Source of the DNA: Nocardioides luteus
GTDB lineage: Bacteria; Actinomycetota; Actinomycetes; Propionibacteriales; Nocardioidaceae
Length of the DNA: 64,000 nucleotides
NCBI RefSeq assembly: GCF_014648595.1
Contig: NZ_BMRK01000010.1
Coordinates: forward strand, 112,618-176,617
Reading direction: 5' to 3'
Shown piece by piece: positions 16,589 to 24,698 of the stretch (position 1 is the first letter of the stretch; each line of letters starts with the position of its first letter). The position numbers and the translations under genes were made by a program. The notes under the pieces were generated by a model that was given only the letters and a program-made list of their open reading frames with translations, did not search any database and was not told where the DNA came from.

Positions 16589-18846
16589 TCCTCGTCTGCA
16601 GCCTCGACAGGCGTCTCGGCGGCCGGCTCCTCGGAGGAGGTCTCCTCCTCGAGCACCGGAGCGAGCGAGAGCTTGCCGCGGTCGTCGATCTCGGCGATCT
16701 CGACCTGGATCTTCTGGCCGACCTCGACGACGTCCTCCACTGACTCGACCCGCTTGCCGCCGTTGAGGGCGCGCAGCTTGGTGATGTGGAGCAGGCCGTC
16801 CTTGCCCGGGAGCAGGGCGACGAACGCGCCGAAGTTGGTCGTCTTCACGACCGTGCCGAGGTAGCGCTCGCCGACCTCGGGCATGGTCGGGTTGGCGATC
16901 GCGTTGACCGCCGCACGGGCGGCCTCGGCGGCGGAGCCGTCGGTCGCACCGATGAGCACCGTGCCGTCGTCCTCGATGGAGATCTGGGCGCCGGTGTCCT
17001 CCTGGATCTGGTTGATCACCTTGCCCTTCGGGCCGATGACCTCGCCGATCTTGTCCACGGGGACCTTCACGGTGATGATCCGCGGAGCGGTCGCAGCCAT
17101 CTCCTCGACGCCACCGATGGCCTCGTGCATGACGTCCAGGATGGTGGTGCGGGCGTCCTTGGCCTGGTTGAGGGCCTGCGCGAGAACCTCGGCCGGGATG
17201 CCGTCCAGCTTGGTGTCGAGCTGCAGCGCGGTCACGAACTCCGCGGTGCCGGCGACCTTGAAGTCCATGTCGCCGAAGGCGTCCTCGGCACCGAGGATGT
17301 CGGTGAGCGCGACGTACTTGGTCTCGCCGTCGACCTCACCGGAGATCAGACCCATGGCGATGCCGGCGACCGGCGCCTTCAGCGGGACACCCGCGTTGAG
17401 CAGCGACATGGTCGAGGCGCAGACCGAGCCCATCGAGGTGGAGCCGTTGGAGCCCATCGCCTCGGAGAGCTGGCGGATCGCGTAGGGGAACTCCTCGCGG
17501 CTCGGGAGCACCGGGAGGAGCGCACGGCGCGCGAGCGCACCGTGGCCGACCTCGCGGCGCTTGGGCGAGCCGACGCGGCCGGTCTCACCGGTGGAGAACG
17601 GCGGGAAGACGTACTTGTGCATGTAGCGACGGTGCTTCTCCGGGGAGAGCGTGTCGAGCTGCTGCTCCATCTTGAGCATGTCGAGGGTGGTGACGCCCAG
17701 GATCTGGGTCTCGCCACGCTCGAAGAGCGCCGAGCCGTGGACCCGCGGGATCACGCCGACCTCGGAGTGCAGCGGACGGATGTCGGCGAGGCCGCGGCCG
17801 TCGATACGGACCTGGTCGCGCAGCACCTGGGTGCGGATGGCCTGCTTGGTGATGGCCTTGTACGCCGCACCGATCTCGCCCTCGCGGCCCTCGAACTGGT
17901 CGCCGAGCTTCTCGAGTAGAGCGGTCTTGATCTTGTCGCCCTCCTCCTCGCGCTCCTGCTTGGTCAGGACGCGCTCGCGCGAGCCCTTGACGCTGTAGAG
18001 GTCCTGTACGTCGGCGCCGACGGTGGCCTCGACGGCCTCGTAGACGTCGTCCTGGTAGTCCAGGAAGACCGGGTAGTCCTGCACCGGCTTGGCGGCCTGC
18101 TTGGCCAGCTCGGCCTGGGCCTCGACCAGCTGCTTGATGAACGGCTTGGCGGCGTCCAGACCACCGGCGACGATCGGCTCGGTCGGCGCCTGGTGACCCG
18201 ACTGGACCAGGTCCCAGGTGCGCTCGGTGGACTCGGCCTCGACCATCATGATGGCGACGTCACCGGAGTCGGTGACCCGGCCGGCGACGACCATGTCGAA
18301 GACGGCGTCCTCGAGCTGGCTGTGGGTCGGGAAGGCCACCCACTGGCCCTCGATCAGAGCGACACGGACGCCACCCACCGGGCCGGAGAACGGCAGGCCG
18401 GAGAGCTGGGTGGACATCGACGCGGCGTTGATCGCGAGCACGTCGTAGGGCTGGTCGGGGTCGAGCGCCATGACGGTGATGACGACCTGGACCTCGTTGC
18501 GCAGACCCTTCTTGAAGGTCGGGCGCAGCGGGCGGTCGATCAGGCGGCAGGTGAGGATCGCGTCCTCGCCCGGGCGGCCCTCGGAGCGGAAGAACGAGCC
18601 GGGGATCTTGCCCGCGGCGTACATCCGCTCCTCGACGTCGATGGTGAGCGGGAAGAAGTCGAAGTGGTCCTTCGGCTGCTTGGAGGCGGTGGTCGCCGAC
18701 AGCAGCATCGTCTCGTCGTCGAGGTAGGCGGTCACGGAGCCCGCGGCCTGCCGGGCGAGCAGCCCGGTCTCGAACTTGACGGTGCGGGTGCCGAACTTGC
18801 CGTTGTCGATGGTGGTCTCGACGGCAGTGATGACTGGTTCGGTCAA
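16585..18846 (-). CDS. pnp: Polynucleotide phosphorylase
   Basis: This is a 753-residue 3'-5' exoribonuclease that degrades RNA phosphorolytically and can add tails. Two RNase PH domains are present: the first at about residues 10-150; the second from about 340, with [11 protein letters not shown] and REEFPYAIR and the catalytic segment [23 protein letters not shown]. They flank an all-helical linker. A KH domain ([16 protein letters not shown], GxxG loop) and an S1 domain ([25 protein letters not shown]) follow. The acidic Ala/Glu-rich tail is typical of actinobacteria. The start is TTG at 18846 with AAGGA 9 bases upstream. Normally rpsO is its immediate upstream neighbour; here another gene intervenes. 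Confidence 0.97.
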   Translation of the reverse strand: MTEPVITAVETTIDNGKFGTRTVKFETGLLARQAAGSVTAYLDDETMLLSATTASKQPKDHFDFFPLTIDVEERMYAAGKIPGSFFRSEGRPGEDAILTCRLIDRPLRPTFKKGLRNEVQVVITVMALDPDQPYDVLAINAASMSTQLSGLPFSGPVGGVRVALIEGQWVAFPTHSQLEDAVFDMVVAGRVTDSGDVAIMMVEAESTERTWDLVQSGHQAPTEPIVAGGLDAAKPFIKQLVEAQAELAKQAAKPVQDYPVFLDYQDDVYEAVEATVGADVQDLYSVKGSRERVLTKQEREEEGDKIKTALLEKLGDQFEGREGEIGAAYKAITKQAIRTQVLRDQVRIDGRGLADIRPLHSEVGVIPRVHGSALFERGETQILGVTTLDMLKMEQQLDTLSPEKHRRYMHKYVFPPFSTGETGRVGSPKRREVGHGALARRALLPVLPSREEFPYAIRQLSEAMGSNGSTSMGSVCASTMSLLNAGVPLKAPVAGIAMGLISGEVDGETKYVALTDILGAEDAFGDMDFKVAGTAEFVTALQLDTKLDGIPAEVLAQALNQAKDARTTILDVMHEAIGGVEEMAATAPRIITVKVPVDKIGEVIGPKGKVINQIQEDTGAQISIEDDGTVLIGATDGSAAEAARAAVNAIANPTMPEVGERYLGTVVKTTNFGAFVALLPGKDGLLHITKLRALNGGKRVESVEDVVEVGQKIQVEIAEIDDRGKLSLAPVLEEETSSEEPAAETPVEAADEE

Positions 18847-18860
18847 GGAAATTCGTCCTT
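18845..18860 (-). promoter_or_regulatory. Inverted repeat pairing the pnp ribosome-binding site with its start
   Basis: On the gene strand AAGGA-CGAATT-TCCTT can fold so that the ribosome-binding AAGGA pairs with bases touching the TTG start codon. pnp is autoregulated through its leader in E. coli, so a leader-level control here is plausible. The stem has only 5 bp, so the fold alone is weak. Confidence 0.3.
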
Positions 18861-19137
18861 AGTTCTATGTAGCGGAGCGTCCCCGCGCCGGGCTCGTGCG
18901 CTCGCTGCGCACAGGGGCCGGTCTTCGATCGAGACCCTCAGCCTTCGCGGCGCGATGCCGGATCCTGGGGGTCACTACCGAGGACCGAGCCGGACGGGCG
19001 GGCCGCTCCTGGTGATGATGTTTTTCTTCGTGCAACGGCCAGTGGCCGTAACACTTTCGTACCAGCCTATCCGCCGTCCGCCCGAAACGTGGAACGCGCG
19101 GCCCCGCCGCGTCTCTCGCGGGACTCCGAGGCGAGAC
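18861..19137 (-). other. Non-coding leader region of pnp
   Basis: There is no convincing gene in these roughly 280 bp between the oxidoreductase stop and pnp. A GTGCGC/GCGCAC hairpin lies at 18896-18912 and GGCCAGTGGCC at 19037-19047. On the minus strand an A-rich stretch (GAAGAAAAACATCATC, around 19016-19031) is the most AT-rich part and could contain the pnp promoter. The length suggests a long structured leader. Confidence 0.4.
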
Positions 19138-20322
19138 TCAGACGACCGTGACCGGGTGGCGCACGACGGCGTCGAAGAAGTATCCGCCCGGGTTGTGCGC
19201 CGCCACGTCGGGCTGGGTGCGGCCGGCGCGGTCGGTGGCCCGCACCAGGATCTCGTACGCCCCGGGCTCGGGGTCACGCCAGGTGAAGTCCCACTGCGCC
19301 CAGCCGAGCCCGTGCCCACCGGTCGGCCGCCCCGGCGCGTGCGGGGTCGCGCGCACCCACGTCTCTCCGCCGTCGGTGCTGACCTCGACCCGCGCGATCG
19401 GCGCGGCACCCGACCAGGAACGGCCGCTGAGCACGATCCGGTCGCGTGCGGGGATCTTCGCATTCCACTCGAGCTCGAGGGCGGAGCGGACCGGGTTGAC
19501 CGTGAGGGGACCGTCGACGTTGTACCACGTGGTGTCCCACGGCGAGCTGAGCACGCTCGTGGAGACCTCCAGCGAGCCGAGCCACTTGATCGAGGCGATC
19601 CCGATCCAGCCCGGCAGCAGCAGCCGCAGCGGGAACCCGTGGTCGGGGAGCAGTGCCTCCCCGTTGGCGCCCCAGACCAGCAGCGCGTCGTCGAGCGCCT
19701 TCTCGATCAGGAACGGGCGGCGCACGTGGCCGTGGTCGACGCCCTTGTCGACATAGCTGGCGTCCAGCCCGGTGGCCTGCACCGAGACCGCGTCGTGGCG
19801 GAGCCCGACGGCGGTGAGCACGTCCTTCAGGCGTACGCCCTTCCAGCGGATCGCGCCCACGGCGCCCAGCGTCCACTGGGTGCCGCTGACCTCCTGGCCC
19901 TGCTGGGTGGTGAAGAAGCTGCGGCCGTTGCCCGTGCACTCGTGCACGGAGGTCGTCTCGACGTGCCGGAAGGTCTTGAGCTCCTCCAGACCGAGCCTCA
20001 CCCCGGCCGGCTCGCGCAGCCCGTCGCCGAAGATCTCCAGCTCGTACGTCGCGGGGTCGATCTTCGGGGTCGCGGTGTGGTTGCGCACGAACAGGTCGGC
20101 CTGCGGGGTCAGGTAGCGGCGCGGGTCGACCGAGTCCCAGCGGGTCTCGGCGTTGGTGCCGTAGTCGATGAGCCGCTCGGCCGGCAGCGGCTTGAGGATC
20201 GCCGGCGCGCCGGCTGCCGCACCGGCGGTGGCGGCGTCAGCGACCTGGCCGGCGCCCACGGCGGTCGCTCCGAGCGCTGCGGTGGTGAGGAAGGTGCGTC
20301 GGTTCAGACCTGGGGACGTCAT
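19138..20322 (-). CDS. Tat-exported sulfite-oxidase-like molybdopterin oxidoreductase
   Basis: This is a 394-residue exported molybdoenzyme. The N-terminus has a twin-arginine motif (NRRTFLT, Arg8-Arg9) and a hydrophobic Ala-rich segment, so it should be folded with its cofactor before export. The Oxidored_molyb domain shows the Mo-ligand Cys129 in HECTGNGRSFF. WGANGEALLPDHGFPLRLLLPGWIG and SIKWLGSLEVS follow. The C-terminal Mo-co_dimer domain includes VEVSTDGGETWVRA. Sulfite is the classical substrate but many homologues have others. It sits between rpsO and pnp, which are usually adjacent, and so appears inserted there. Confidence 0.92.
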   Translation of the reverse strand: MTSPGLNRRTFLTTAALGATAVGAGQVADAATAGAAAGAPAILKPLPAERLIDYGTNAETRWDSVDPRRYLTPQADLFVRNHTATPKIDPATYELEIFGDGLREPAGVRLGLEELKTFRHVETTSVHECTGNGRSFFTTQQGQEVSGTQWTLGAVGAIRWKGVRLKDVLTAVGLRHDAVSVQATGLDASYVDKGVDHGHVRRPFLIEKALDDALLVWGANGEALLPDHGFPLRLLLPGWIGIASIKWLGSLEVSTSVLSSPWDTTWYNVDGPLTVNPVRSALELEWNAKIPARDRIVLSGRSWSGAAPIARVEVSTDGGETWVRATPHAPGRPTGGHGLGWAQWDFTWRDPEPGAYEILVRATDRAGRTQPDVAAHNPGGYFFDAVVRHPVTVV

Positions 20323-20491
20323 GACGGGATATTAACATGACCAACTTACTGTGGTTAGGGCTTCGACAGACCTCAGGGCCACCGGATCCGGTCGCCGGCG
20401 TCGAGGTCGATGGCACTTCCCGCGAAGCCCCCGGGCGCATCTGCTCTGCCGTCGATACCGCTGGGCGGAGCCGAATCTCCCCGCAACGAGC

Positions 20492-20509
20492 GAACGGGCC
20501 GCCCCGTTC
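20492..20509. terminator. Possible rpsO terminator hairpin
   Basis: GAACGGG and CCCGTTC form a 7-bp stem with a CCGC loop, 35 bp beyond the rpsO stop. There is no T-tract. The 221-bp gap around it (20323-20543) shows no other gene. Confidence 0.4.
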
Positions 20510-20543
20510 AGGGGCGACCCGTCGCTCTGCGAAGATCAAGCGA

Positions 20544-20819
20544 TCAGCGGCGAAGGCCGAGCTTCTCGATGATCGAGCGGTAGCGCTCGATGTCCTTCTT
20601 CTGAAGGTAGTTGAGAAGGCGGCGGCGCTGACCGACGAGCAGCAGCAGACCACGACGGCTGTGGTGGTCGTGCTTGTGCTCCTTGAGGTGCTCGGTCAGG
20701 TGGGAGATGCGGTGCGACAGCAGCGCGATCTGCACCTCCGGCGAGCCGGTGTCACCCTCGGTCGTGGCGTGCTCGGCGATGATCTTCTTCTTGGTCTCCG
20801 CGTCAGTTCCAACTGCCAT
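20544..20819 (-). CDS. rpsO: 30S ribosomal protein S15
   Basis: This is a 91-residue primary rRNA-binding protein of the small subunit, bridging to the 50S subunit. The sequence carries the S15 signature [27 protein letters not shown] and ends [27 protein letters not shown], with normal length. The ATG at 20819 has a strong GGAAGGGAG ribosome-binding site. A GGCCC/GGGCC hairpin just upstream (20837-20848) could be part of the structured leader by which S15 often represses its own translation; that is inference. Confidence 0.98.
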   Translation of the reverse strand: MAVGTDAETKKKIIAEHATTEGDTGSPEVQIALLSHRISHLTEHLKEHKHDHHSRRGLLLLVGQRRRLLNYLQKKDIERYRSIIEKLGLRR

Positions 20820-20992
20820 GCGAAGGCTCCCTTCCGGCCCGTGGGCCTACTCGTTGCGCGGCGCGCCCGGGCCTGTTCACCGGGGCACTCTTGGTCCGCG
20901 GCCGATTTCACGGCGTGAGCTGTCGACCCCCATGGGACGACAACCCGAGAAGATTAACAGCGAGCCGGGGCGCGCCCCGAATCGCCGTCGGA

Positions 20993-21049
20993 TCAGGCCG
21001 CGCTCACCAGACGTGCCACCAGCCGGCGCAACCTCCACCAGTGCTTCAT
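20993..21049 (-). CDS. Possible 18-residue basic peptide
   Basis: The frame encodes MKHWWRLRRLVARLVSAA and ends in TGA. It starts with ATG 4 bases after GAGGGGAG, an unusually good ribosome-binding site for this window. The peptide would be an amphipathic cationic helix. It lies 68 bp downstream of the HAAS gene, beyond its terminator-like hairpin, and 173 bp upstream of rpsO. At this length chance is a real alternative, and I know no family for it. Confidence 0.25.
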   Translation of the reverse strand: MKHWWRLRRLVARLVSAA

Positions 21050-21058
21050 CGCGCTCCC

Positions 21059-21091
21059 CTCGACCGTCTCATCACCACAGTGACGGTCGAG
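21059..21091 (-). terminator. Hairpin downstream of the PadR/HAAS operon
   Basis: CTCGACCGTC (21059-21068) and GACGGTCGAG (21082-21091) form a perfect 10-bp stem with a 13-base loop, 27 bp beyond the stop of the HAAS-domain gene. No T-tract follows. Confidence 0.5.
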
Positions 21092-21117
21092 GGCCGGGCA
21101 TGGTTGCATCTGCCTGC

Positions 21118-22299
21118 TCACGGCTCCTCGCCGGCACCCGGCGCAGCGCTCGAGGTGGCAGACGGCGACCCGGACGGCTCCTCAGCGGCCGAGCTCGCGT
21201 CGTCACCTGGCAGCGACGCCTTCGGCACGGTCGCCAGCGGAGGCTCCTGGATCGACGGCGCGCTCTCTCCCCCGTCCGCGAACGCGTCCGGGTCGAGCGG
21301 CGTGTCCGGCTGGATCCGGCTGGGCAAGGGGAAGACGTTGTAGAGATCCGCGGCACCGTTGGACCACGGGTAGAAGATCCGAGGCTGCAGCGCGCCGCCC
21401 GCGTCGTCGGAGCAGGGGACATCGGCGAGCTCGTACTTATCCAGGTCGAGCGGAGGGAGCGGGTCGGCGGTCGTCGATGTGCAGTCCGGCTGCGGAGCGA
21501 CGTCGATCGGCCTGCCGTCCTGATCGAAGAGCTGGACGCCGGTCAGCGGCTTGCCCGCGGCGTCGTACGGATAGATGTTGCCGACCGGCTCTCCGCCGGA
21601 GTAGAGCCCTGCCCGCTCCTCGTCCGGCACGTAGCCACCCGGGTTGCCGGCCTCGGCGTATCCGTCGTTCCAGCCGCGGTCGTACTCACCACCGCCGATC
21701 TCCCCCGACGCCCAGGCCATGAAGAGGACGAAGGCAGCGAACACGTTCACCCCCAGGAGCACGACGCGGGCGCCGCTCCCCCGCACGCCGCCCGGCCAGA
21801 CGCGCCCGACACCGACGAACACACTGGTCGCCACCGCGATCAGGAGGAGCAGGACCGCGACCCCGCTCGACATGGTGAACCCGAACACCGCCCCGGCTAC
21901 CCAGACTGCCGCCCAGGCCCGCAGCAGCCACCACAGCGGCCGCAGCCAGGTGACCACCGGTCCGAGGTCCGTACGCACCAGGTCGCCGAGCGTCGCGACC
22001 GCCCGGTCGAAGCGGGCGTGACCCGCGTCCAGGGACGCGTCGATCCGCCCGGCGAGCCCCCGACGCCCCTTGACGCCTGCCGGGATGCCGGCTGCGGCCC
22101 GCAGCTCTCGCGCGTATTCGACCGGATCCCCGAGCGCGTCGGGGCCGCGCTCCTCCACCAGTTCTTCGAAGTCGGCCTCGAGACCGTCGGTGATGTCGCT
22201 GAGGACATCGGGGCCGAGGTCGTCCAACTCGCGGCGCACGCGGGCCAGGAAGAGCCTGACCTCCGGCGCGACGTTGGCCTCTGCATCTGTGGTCGTCAT
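21118..22299 (-). CDS. HAAS-domain membrane protein controlled with PadR
   Basis: This is a 393-residue protein. The first 75 residues match the HAAS/DUF1700-type domain (VRRELDDLGPDVLSDITDGLEADFEELV... and EYARELRAA). These domains are habitually encoded beside PadR regulators. About four hydrophobic helices follow (about 115-205). The C-terminal half is extracytoplasmic, Pro/Ser/Gly-rich and ends in a low-complexity tail. No catalytic motif is visible. The ATG at 22299 overlaps the PadR stop by 4 bases. Its function is unknown; in such pairs the membrane protein is generally part of an envelope-stress or sensing module. Confidence 0.75.
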   Translation of the reverse strand: MTTTDAEANVAPEVRLFLARVRRELDDLGPDVLSDITDGLEADFEELVEERGPDALGDPVEYARELRAAAGIPAGVKGRRGLAGRIDASLDAGHARFDRAVATLGDLVRTDLGPVVTWLRPLWWLLRAWAAVWVAGAVFGFTMSSGVAVLLLLIAVATSVFVGVGRVWPGGVRGSGARVVLLGVNVFAAFVLFMAWASGEIGGGEYDRGWNDGYAEAGNPGGYVPDEERAGLYSGGEPVGNIYPYDAAGKPLTGVQLFDQDGRPIDVAPQPDCTSTTADPLPPLDLDKYELADVPCSDDAGGALQPRIFYPWSNGAADLYNVFPLPSRIQPDTPLDPDAFADGGESAPSIQEPPLATVPKASLPGDDASSAAEEPSGSPSATSSAAPGAGEEP

Positions 22300-22622
22300 G
22301 GGCGTGCCCCTTGAAGGATCTCGGTAACAGTGGTGGAGAAGTGGGACCAGTCCTCGCTCTGTCGCTTGAGCTGGCCTTGTCCGGCAGGCGTGATGCCGTA
22401 GTACTTGCGATGCGGACCCGACTCCGAGGGCACGACGTAGGAGGTCAGAGCACCGGCGGAGTACAGCCTCCGCAGCGTGCCGTAGACCGACGCGTCGCCG
22501 ACGTCCGTGAGCCCGCTCTCGCGGAGCTTGCGGACGATGTCATAGCCATAGGCATCCTCGCCGTCGACGACAGCCAGGACGGTCAGGTCGAGCACCCCTT
22601 TGAGCAGCTGGGTGGTATCCAT
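22296..22622 (-). CDS. PadR-family transcriptional regulator
   Basis: This is a 108-residue winged-helix repressor. MDTTQLLKGVLDLTVLAVV is the typical N-terminal helix pair. GYDIVRKLRESGLTDVGDASVYGTLRRLYSAGALTSYV is the recognition region, followed by the wing HRKYYGITPAGQGQL. I chose the ATG at 22622, because the next upstream candidate at 22631 adds only three residues ahead of the family start. It is translationally coupled to the HAAS membrane protein, which it presumably co-regulates together with itself. Confidence 0.92.
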   Translation of the reverse strand: MDTTQLLKGVLDLTVLAVVDGEDAYGYDIVRKLRESGLTDVGDASVYGTLRRLYSAGALTSYVVPSESGPHRKYYGITPAGQGQLKRQSEDWSHFSTTVTEILQGARP

Positions 22623-22641
22623 GCAACGCACACTACTACGC

Positions 22642-22651
22642 AGTGCGCACT
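22642..22651. promoter_or_regulatory. Candidate PadR autoregulatory site
   Basis: AGTGCGCACT is a perfect 10-bp palindrome 20 bp upstream of the PadR start. It is flanked by CTACTACGC and ACTACTGG, which extend the repeat imperfectly. PadR proteins usually repress their own promoter through such palindromes. No experimental consensus was matched. Confidence 0.35.
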
Positions 22652-22724
22652 ACTGGCTACAGCACTGCACCAGCGCGCCCCCGACGAGCTCAGCGGCGCG
22701 AGACGACCAGCGGTCGGGTGCGGC

Positions 22725-23606
22725 CTAGGAGCGGCCGCGCACGTCGCGTACGAAGTCCTTCCAGGCGGCCGTGTCACCGGCCGGGCCGGAGCCGCGCGCG
22801 GGTCCGGTGAAGGTGCGGACCTGCACCGGCTGGGCGGGCCGACCGGAGGTGCCGGTCGGGGCCAGGCTGGACTGGGCGGTCGGCACTGCGATGGTCGAGC
22901 GGAGCGGCTGGCCGTAGCCACCCGGACCGCCGCCAGGGCCACCGGGGCCACCGGCAGGACCGCCCGGCCCGCCCGGCCGACCCGCGCCGGAGATGAGCGA
23001 GGACATCGGGGTGTACTCCTCGACCTCGTCGCTCTTGCCGGGCACCGCCAACCAGACGAGCGCGATCAGGAACCCGATCGCCCACCCGTAGGTCAGCCCG
23101 TACGCAGCGCCCGACTCGAGCACGTCGTCGAGCGAGGCGATCAGCCAGCCGGAGCGGCCGCCGGTGAAGTAGGCGTAGAGACTCTCCGCAACCTGGCCGG
23201 CGGCAGTGGCGACGATCGCGGCGAACCAGCAGCCGAGGAAGACCGGCCAGAAGGCGCGCGGCCAGATGCCGATCGTGCCTAGCCAGGTCAGCAGCCAGTT
23301 GAGGACGAGGACGGTCGCGGTGAGGATCGCGGAGTGGACCAGCGCGTCACCGGAGAAGAGGTCGCCGAAGGAGCCGTTGCCGAAGTAGGTGAGCCGGTCG
23401 CCGAGCAGGGTGGCGACCCAGCCGGCGGAGTTGGTGCCGTTGTCGTCGGCCCAGGTGGAGAAGGGCGCCGAGCCGGAGAGGAACTGCAGGGCCCAGAGCC
23501 CGCCGGTGACGAGGACCGCGTTGAGGAGCGCGGGGATGGCGCCGCGGGGACGCTCGGCCTCGACCTCGGTCTCGTAGGCGCTGGTGGGGGTGGAGTGGGG
23601 ATCCAT
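22725..23606 (-). CDS. Membrane protein with Gly/Pro-rich tail, unknown function
   Basis: This is a 293-residue protein. After a short acidic N-terminus there are about four to five hydrophobic segments (about residues 24-40, 90-112, 118-142 and 170-195). About 100 residues then follow that are very rich in Gly and Pro (AGRPGGPGGPAGGPGG...), probably disordered and cytoplasmic. I do not recognise the family. The ATG at 23606 is preferred to an in-frame start at 23615. It is on the same strand as ribF but 48 bp apart, so co-transcription is possible. Confidence 0.65.
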   Translation of the reverse strand: MDPHSTPTSAYETEVEAERPRGAIPALLNAVLVTGGLWALQFLSGSAPFSTWADDNGTNSAGWVATLLGDRLTYFGNGSFGDLFSGDALVHSAILTATVLVLNWLLTWLGTIGIWPRAFWPVFLGCWFAAIVATAAGQVAESLYAYFTGGRSGWLIASLDDVLESGAAYGLTYGWAIGFLIALVWLAVPGKSDEVEEYTPMSSLISGAGRPGGPGGPAGGPGGPGGGPGGYGQPLRSTIAVPTAQSSLAPTGTSGRPAQPVQVRTFTGPARGSGPAGDTAAWKDFVRDVRGRS

Positions 23607-23654
23607 GGCGGACAATTCAACCGCACCCTGGGCCCGCTGGATAGAGCGCTGGGG

Positions 23655-24602
23655 TTACTGCTCGGTAAGACCCTGCTGGAGGATGTCGCGGGCCCGCACC
23701 ACGTCGGCGCGCATCTGCTCGACCAGGGCCTCGATCCCCTCGAAGGCGACCATGCCGCGCAGCCGCTCGACGAAGGCGACCTCGACCTCGACGCCGTAGA
23801 GCTCGAGGTCGTCACGGTCGAGCACGTAGGACTCCACCCGCCGGCCGACCACACCCTCGAAGGTGGGGTTGGTGCCGACCGAGATCGCGGCCGGGTAGCG
23901 CTCACCGGTGTCGCGACGGGTCAGCCAGCCCGCGTAGATGCCGTCGGGCGGCACCGCGGTCAGCGAGTCGGTGGGCACGTTGGCGGTCGGGAAGCCGAGC
24001 TCGCGGCCGCGCTGGTCGCCCTTCACGACGACCCCGCGGACCGAGTAAGGGCGGCCCAGCGCCTCGGCGGCGCCGCTGACGTCACCGGTGGCCAGGCACG
24101 TACGGATGTAGGTGGAGGACCACACCTGGGGCCCGCCGTCGAGCGGGATGCCCTCGGCGGAGAAGTCGTGGATCTTGCCGTAGGCGACCAGGTCGGCGAC
24201 GTCACCGGCCGCCTTCCGTCCGTAGCGGAAGTTGGCGCCGACCACGCACGCCTCGGCGTGCAGGGCGTCGACGAGCACCCGCTGCGCGAACTCCTCCGGC
24301 GACCAGTTGGCCATCTCCAGGTCGAACGGCAGCGCGAGCACGGCGTCGGCGCCGGCGGCGAGCAGGAGCTCGGCGCGCTCGGGCATCGTGGTGAGCACGC
24401 CCGGGGCGTGCTCGGGCCGCAGCACCGCCATCGGGTGCGGGTCGAAGGTGACGGCCACCAGGGTGAGCTCCTTGGCGTCGGCCACCTCGCGCCCCCGGCG
24501 GAGCACATGCTGGTGCCCGAGGTGGACGCCGTCGAAGTTTCCGACCACGACGCAGGTGCGGCCGAGGTCGTTCGGCACCTCGCTCAGACTTCTCCAGAAC
24601 AC
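23655..24602 (-). CDS. ribF: Bifunctional riboflavin kinase/FAD synthetase
   Basis: This is a 315-residue enzyme that phosphorylates riboflavin to FMN and adenylates it to FAD. The N-terminal FAD synthetase domain has VVVGNFDGVHLGHQHVLRR (nucleotidyltransferase G-x-F-D-x-x-H-x-G-H) and VGANFRYGRKAAGD. STYIRTCLATGDVSGAAEALGRPYSVRG leads to the riboflavin kinase domain with GRELGFPTANVP and PAAISVGTNPTFEG. I chose the GTG at 24602, because homologues begin about V-F-W-R-S-L. The gene is divergent from the acylase gene. In many actinobacteria ribF lies beside truB; here the acylase gene separates them. Confidence 0.96.
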   Translation of the reverse strand: MFWRSLSEVPNDLGRTCVVVGNFDGVHLGHQHVLRRGREVADAKELTLVAVTFDPHPMAVLRPEHAPGVLTTMPERAELLLAAGADAVLALPFDLEMANWSPEEFAQRVLVDALHAEACVVGANFRYGRKAAGDVADLVAYGKIHDFSAEGIPLDGGPQVWSSTYIRTCLATGDVSGAAEALGRPYSVRGVVVKGDQRGRELGFPTANVPTDSLTAVPPDGIYAGWLTRRDTGERYPAAISVGTNPTFEGVVGRRVESYVLDRDDLELYGVEVEVAFVERLRGMVAFEGIEALVEQMRADVVRARDILQQGLTEQ

Positions 24603-24698
24603 GCCGCCAGAATATCCATCCCCGGCCCGCACCCCCGGATCCGGGCCACCTGGCAGTCAAGCAGTAACGTGTTCTACCCCACGCTCGTTGGACGAGGC

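Larger units (their letters stand above)
20820..21117 (-). other. 298-bp gap upstream of rpsO
   Basis: The gap holds the rpsO leader, the hairpin at 21059-21091 and one 18-codon open frame listed separately. No larger gene is supported in either strand. Confidence 0.4.

Noticed and set aside
23334-24698. Long upstream extension of the acylase frame
   Set aside because: It runs antisense to ribF and its neighbour. The true protein begins with a clear signal peptide at 24699.
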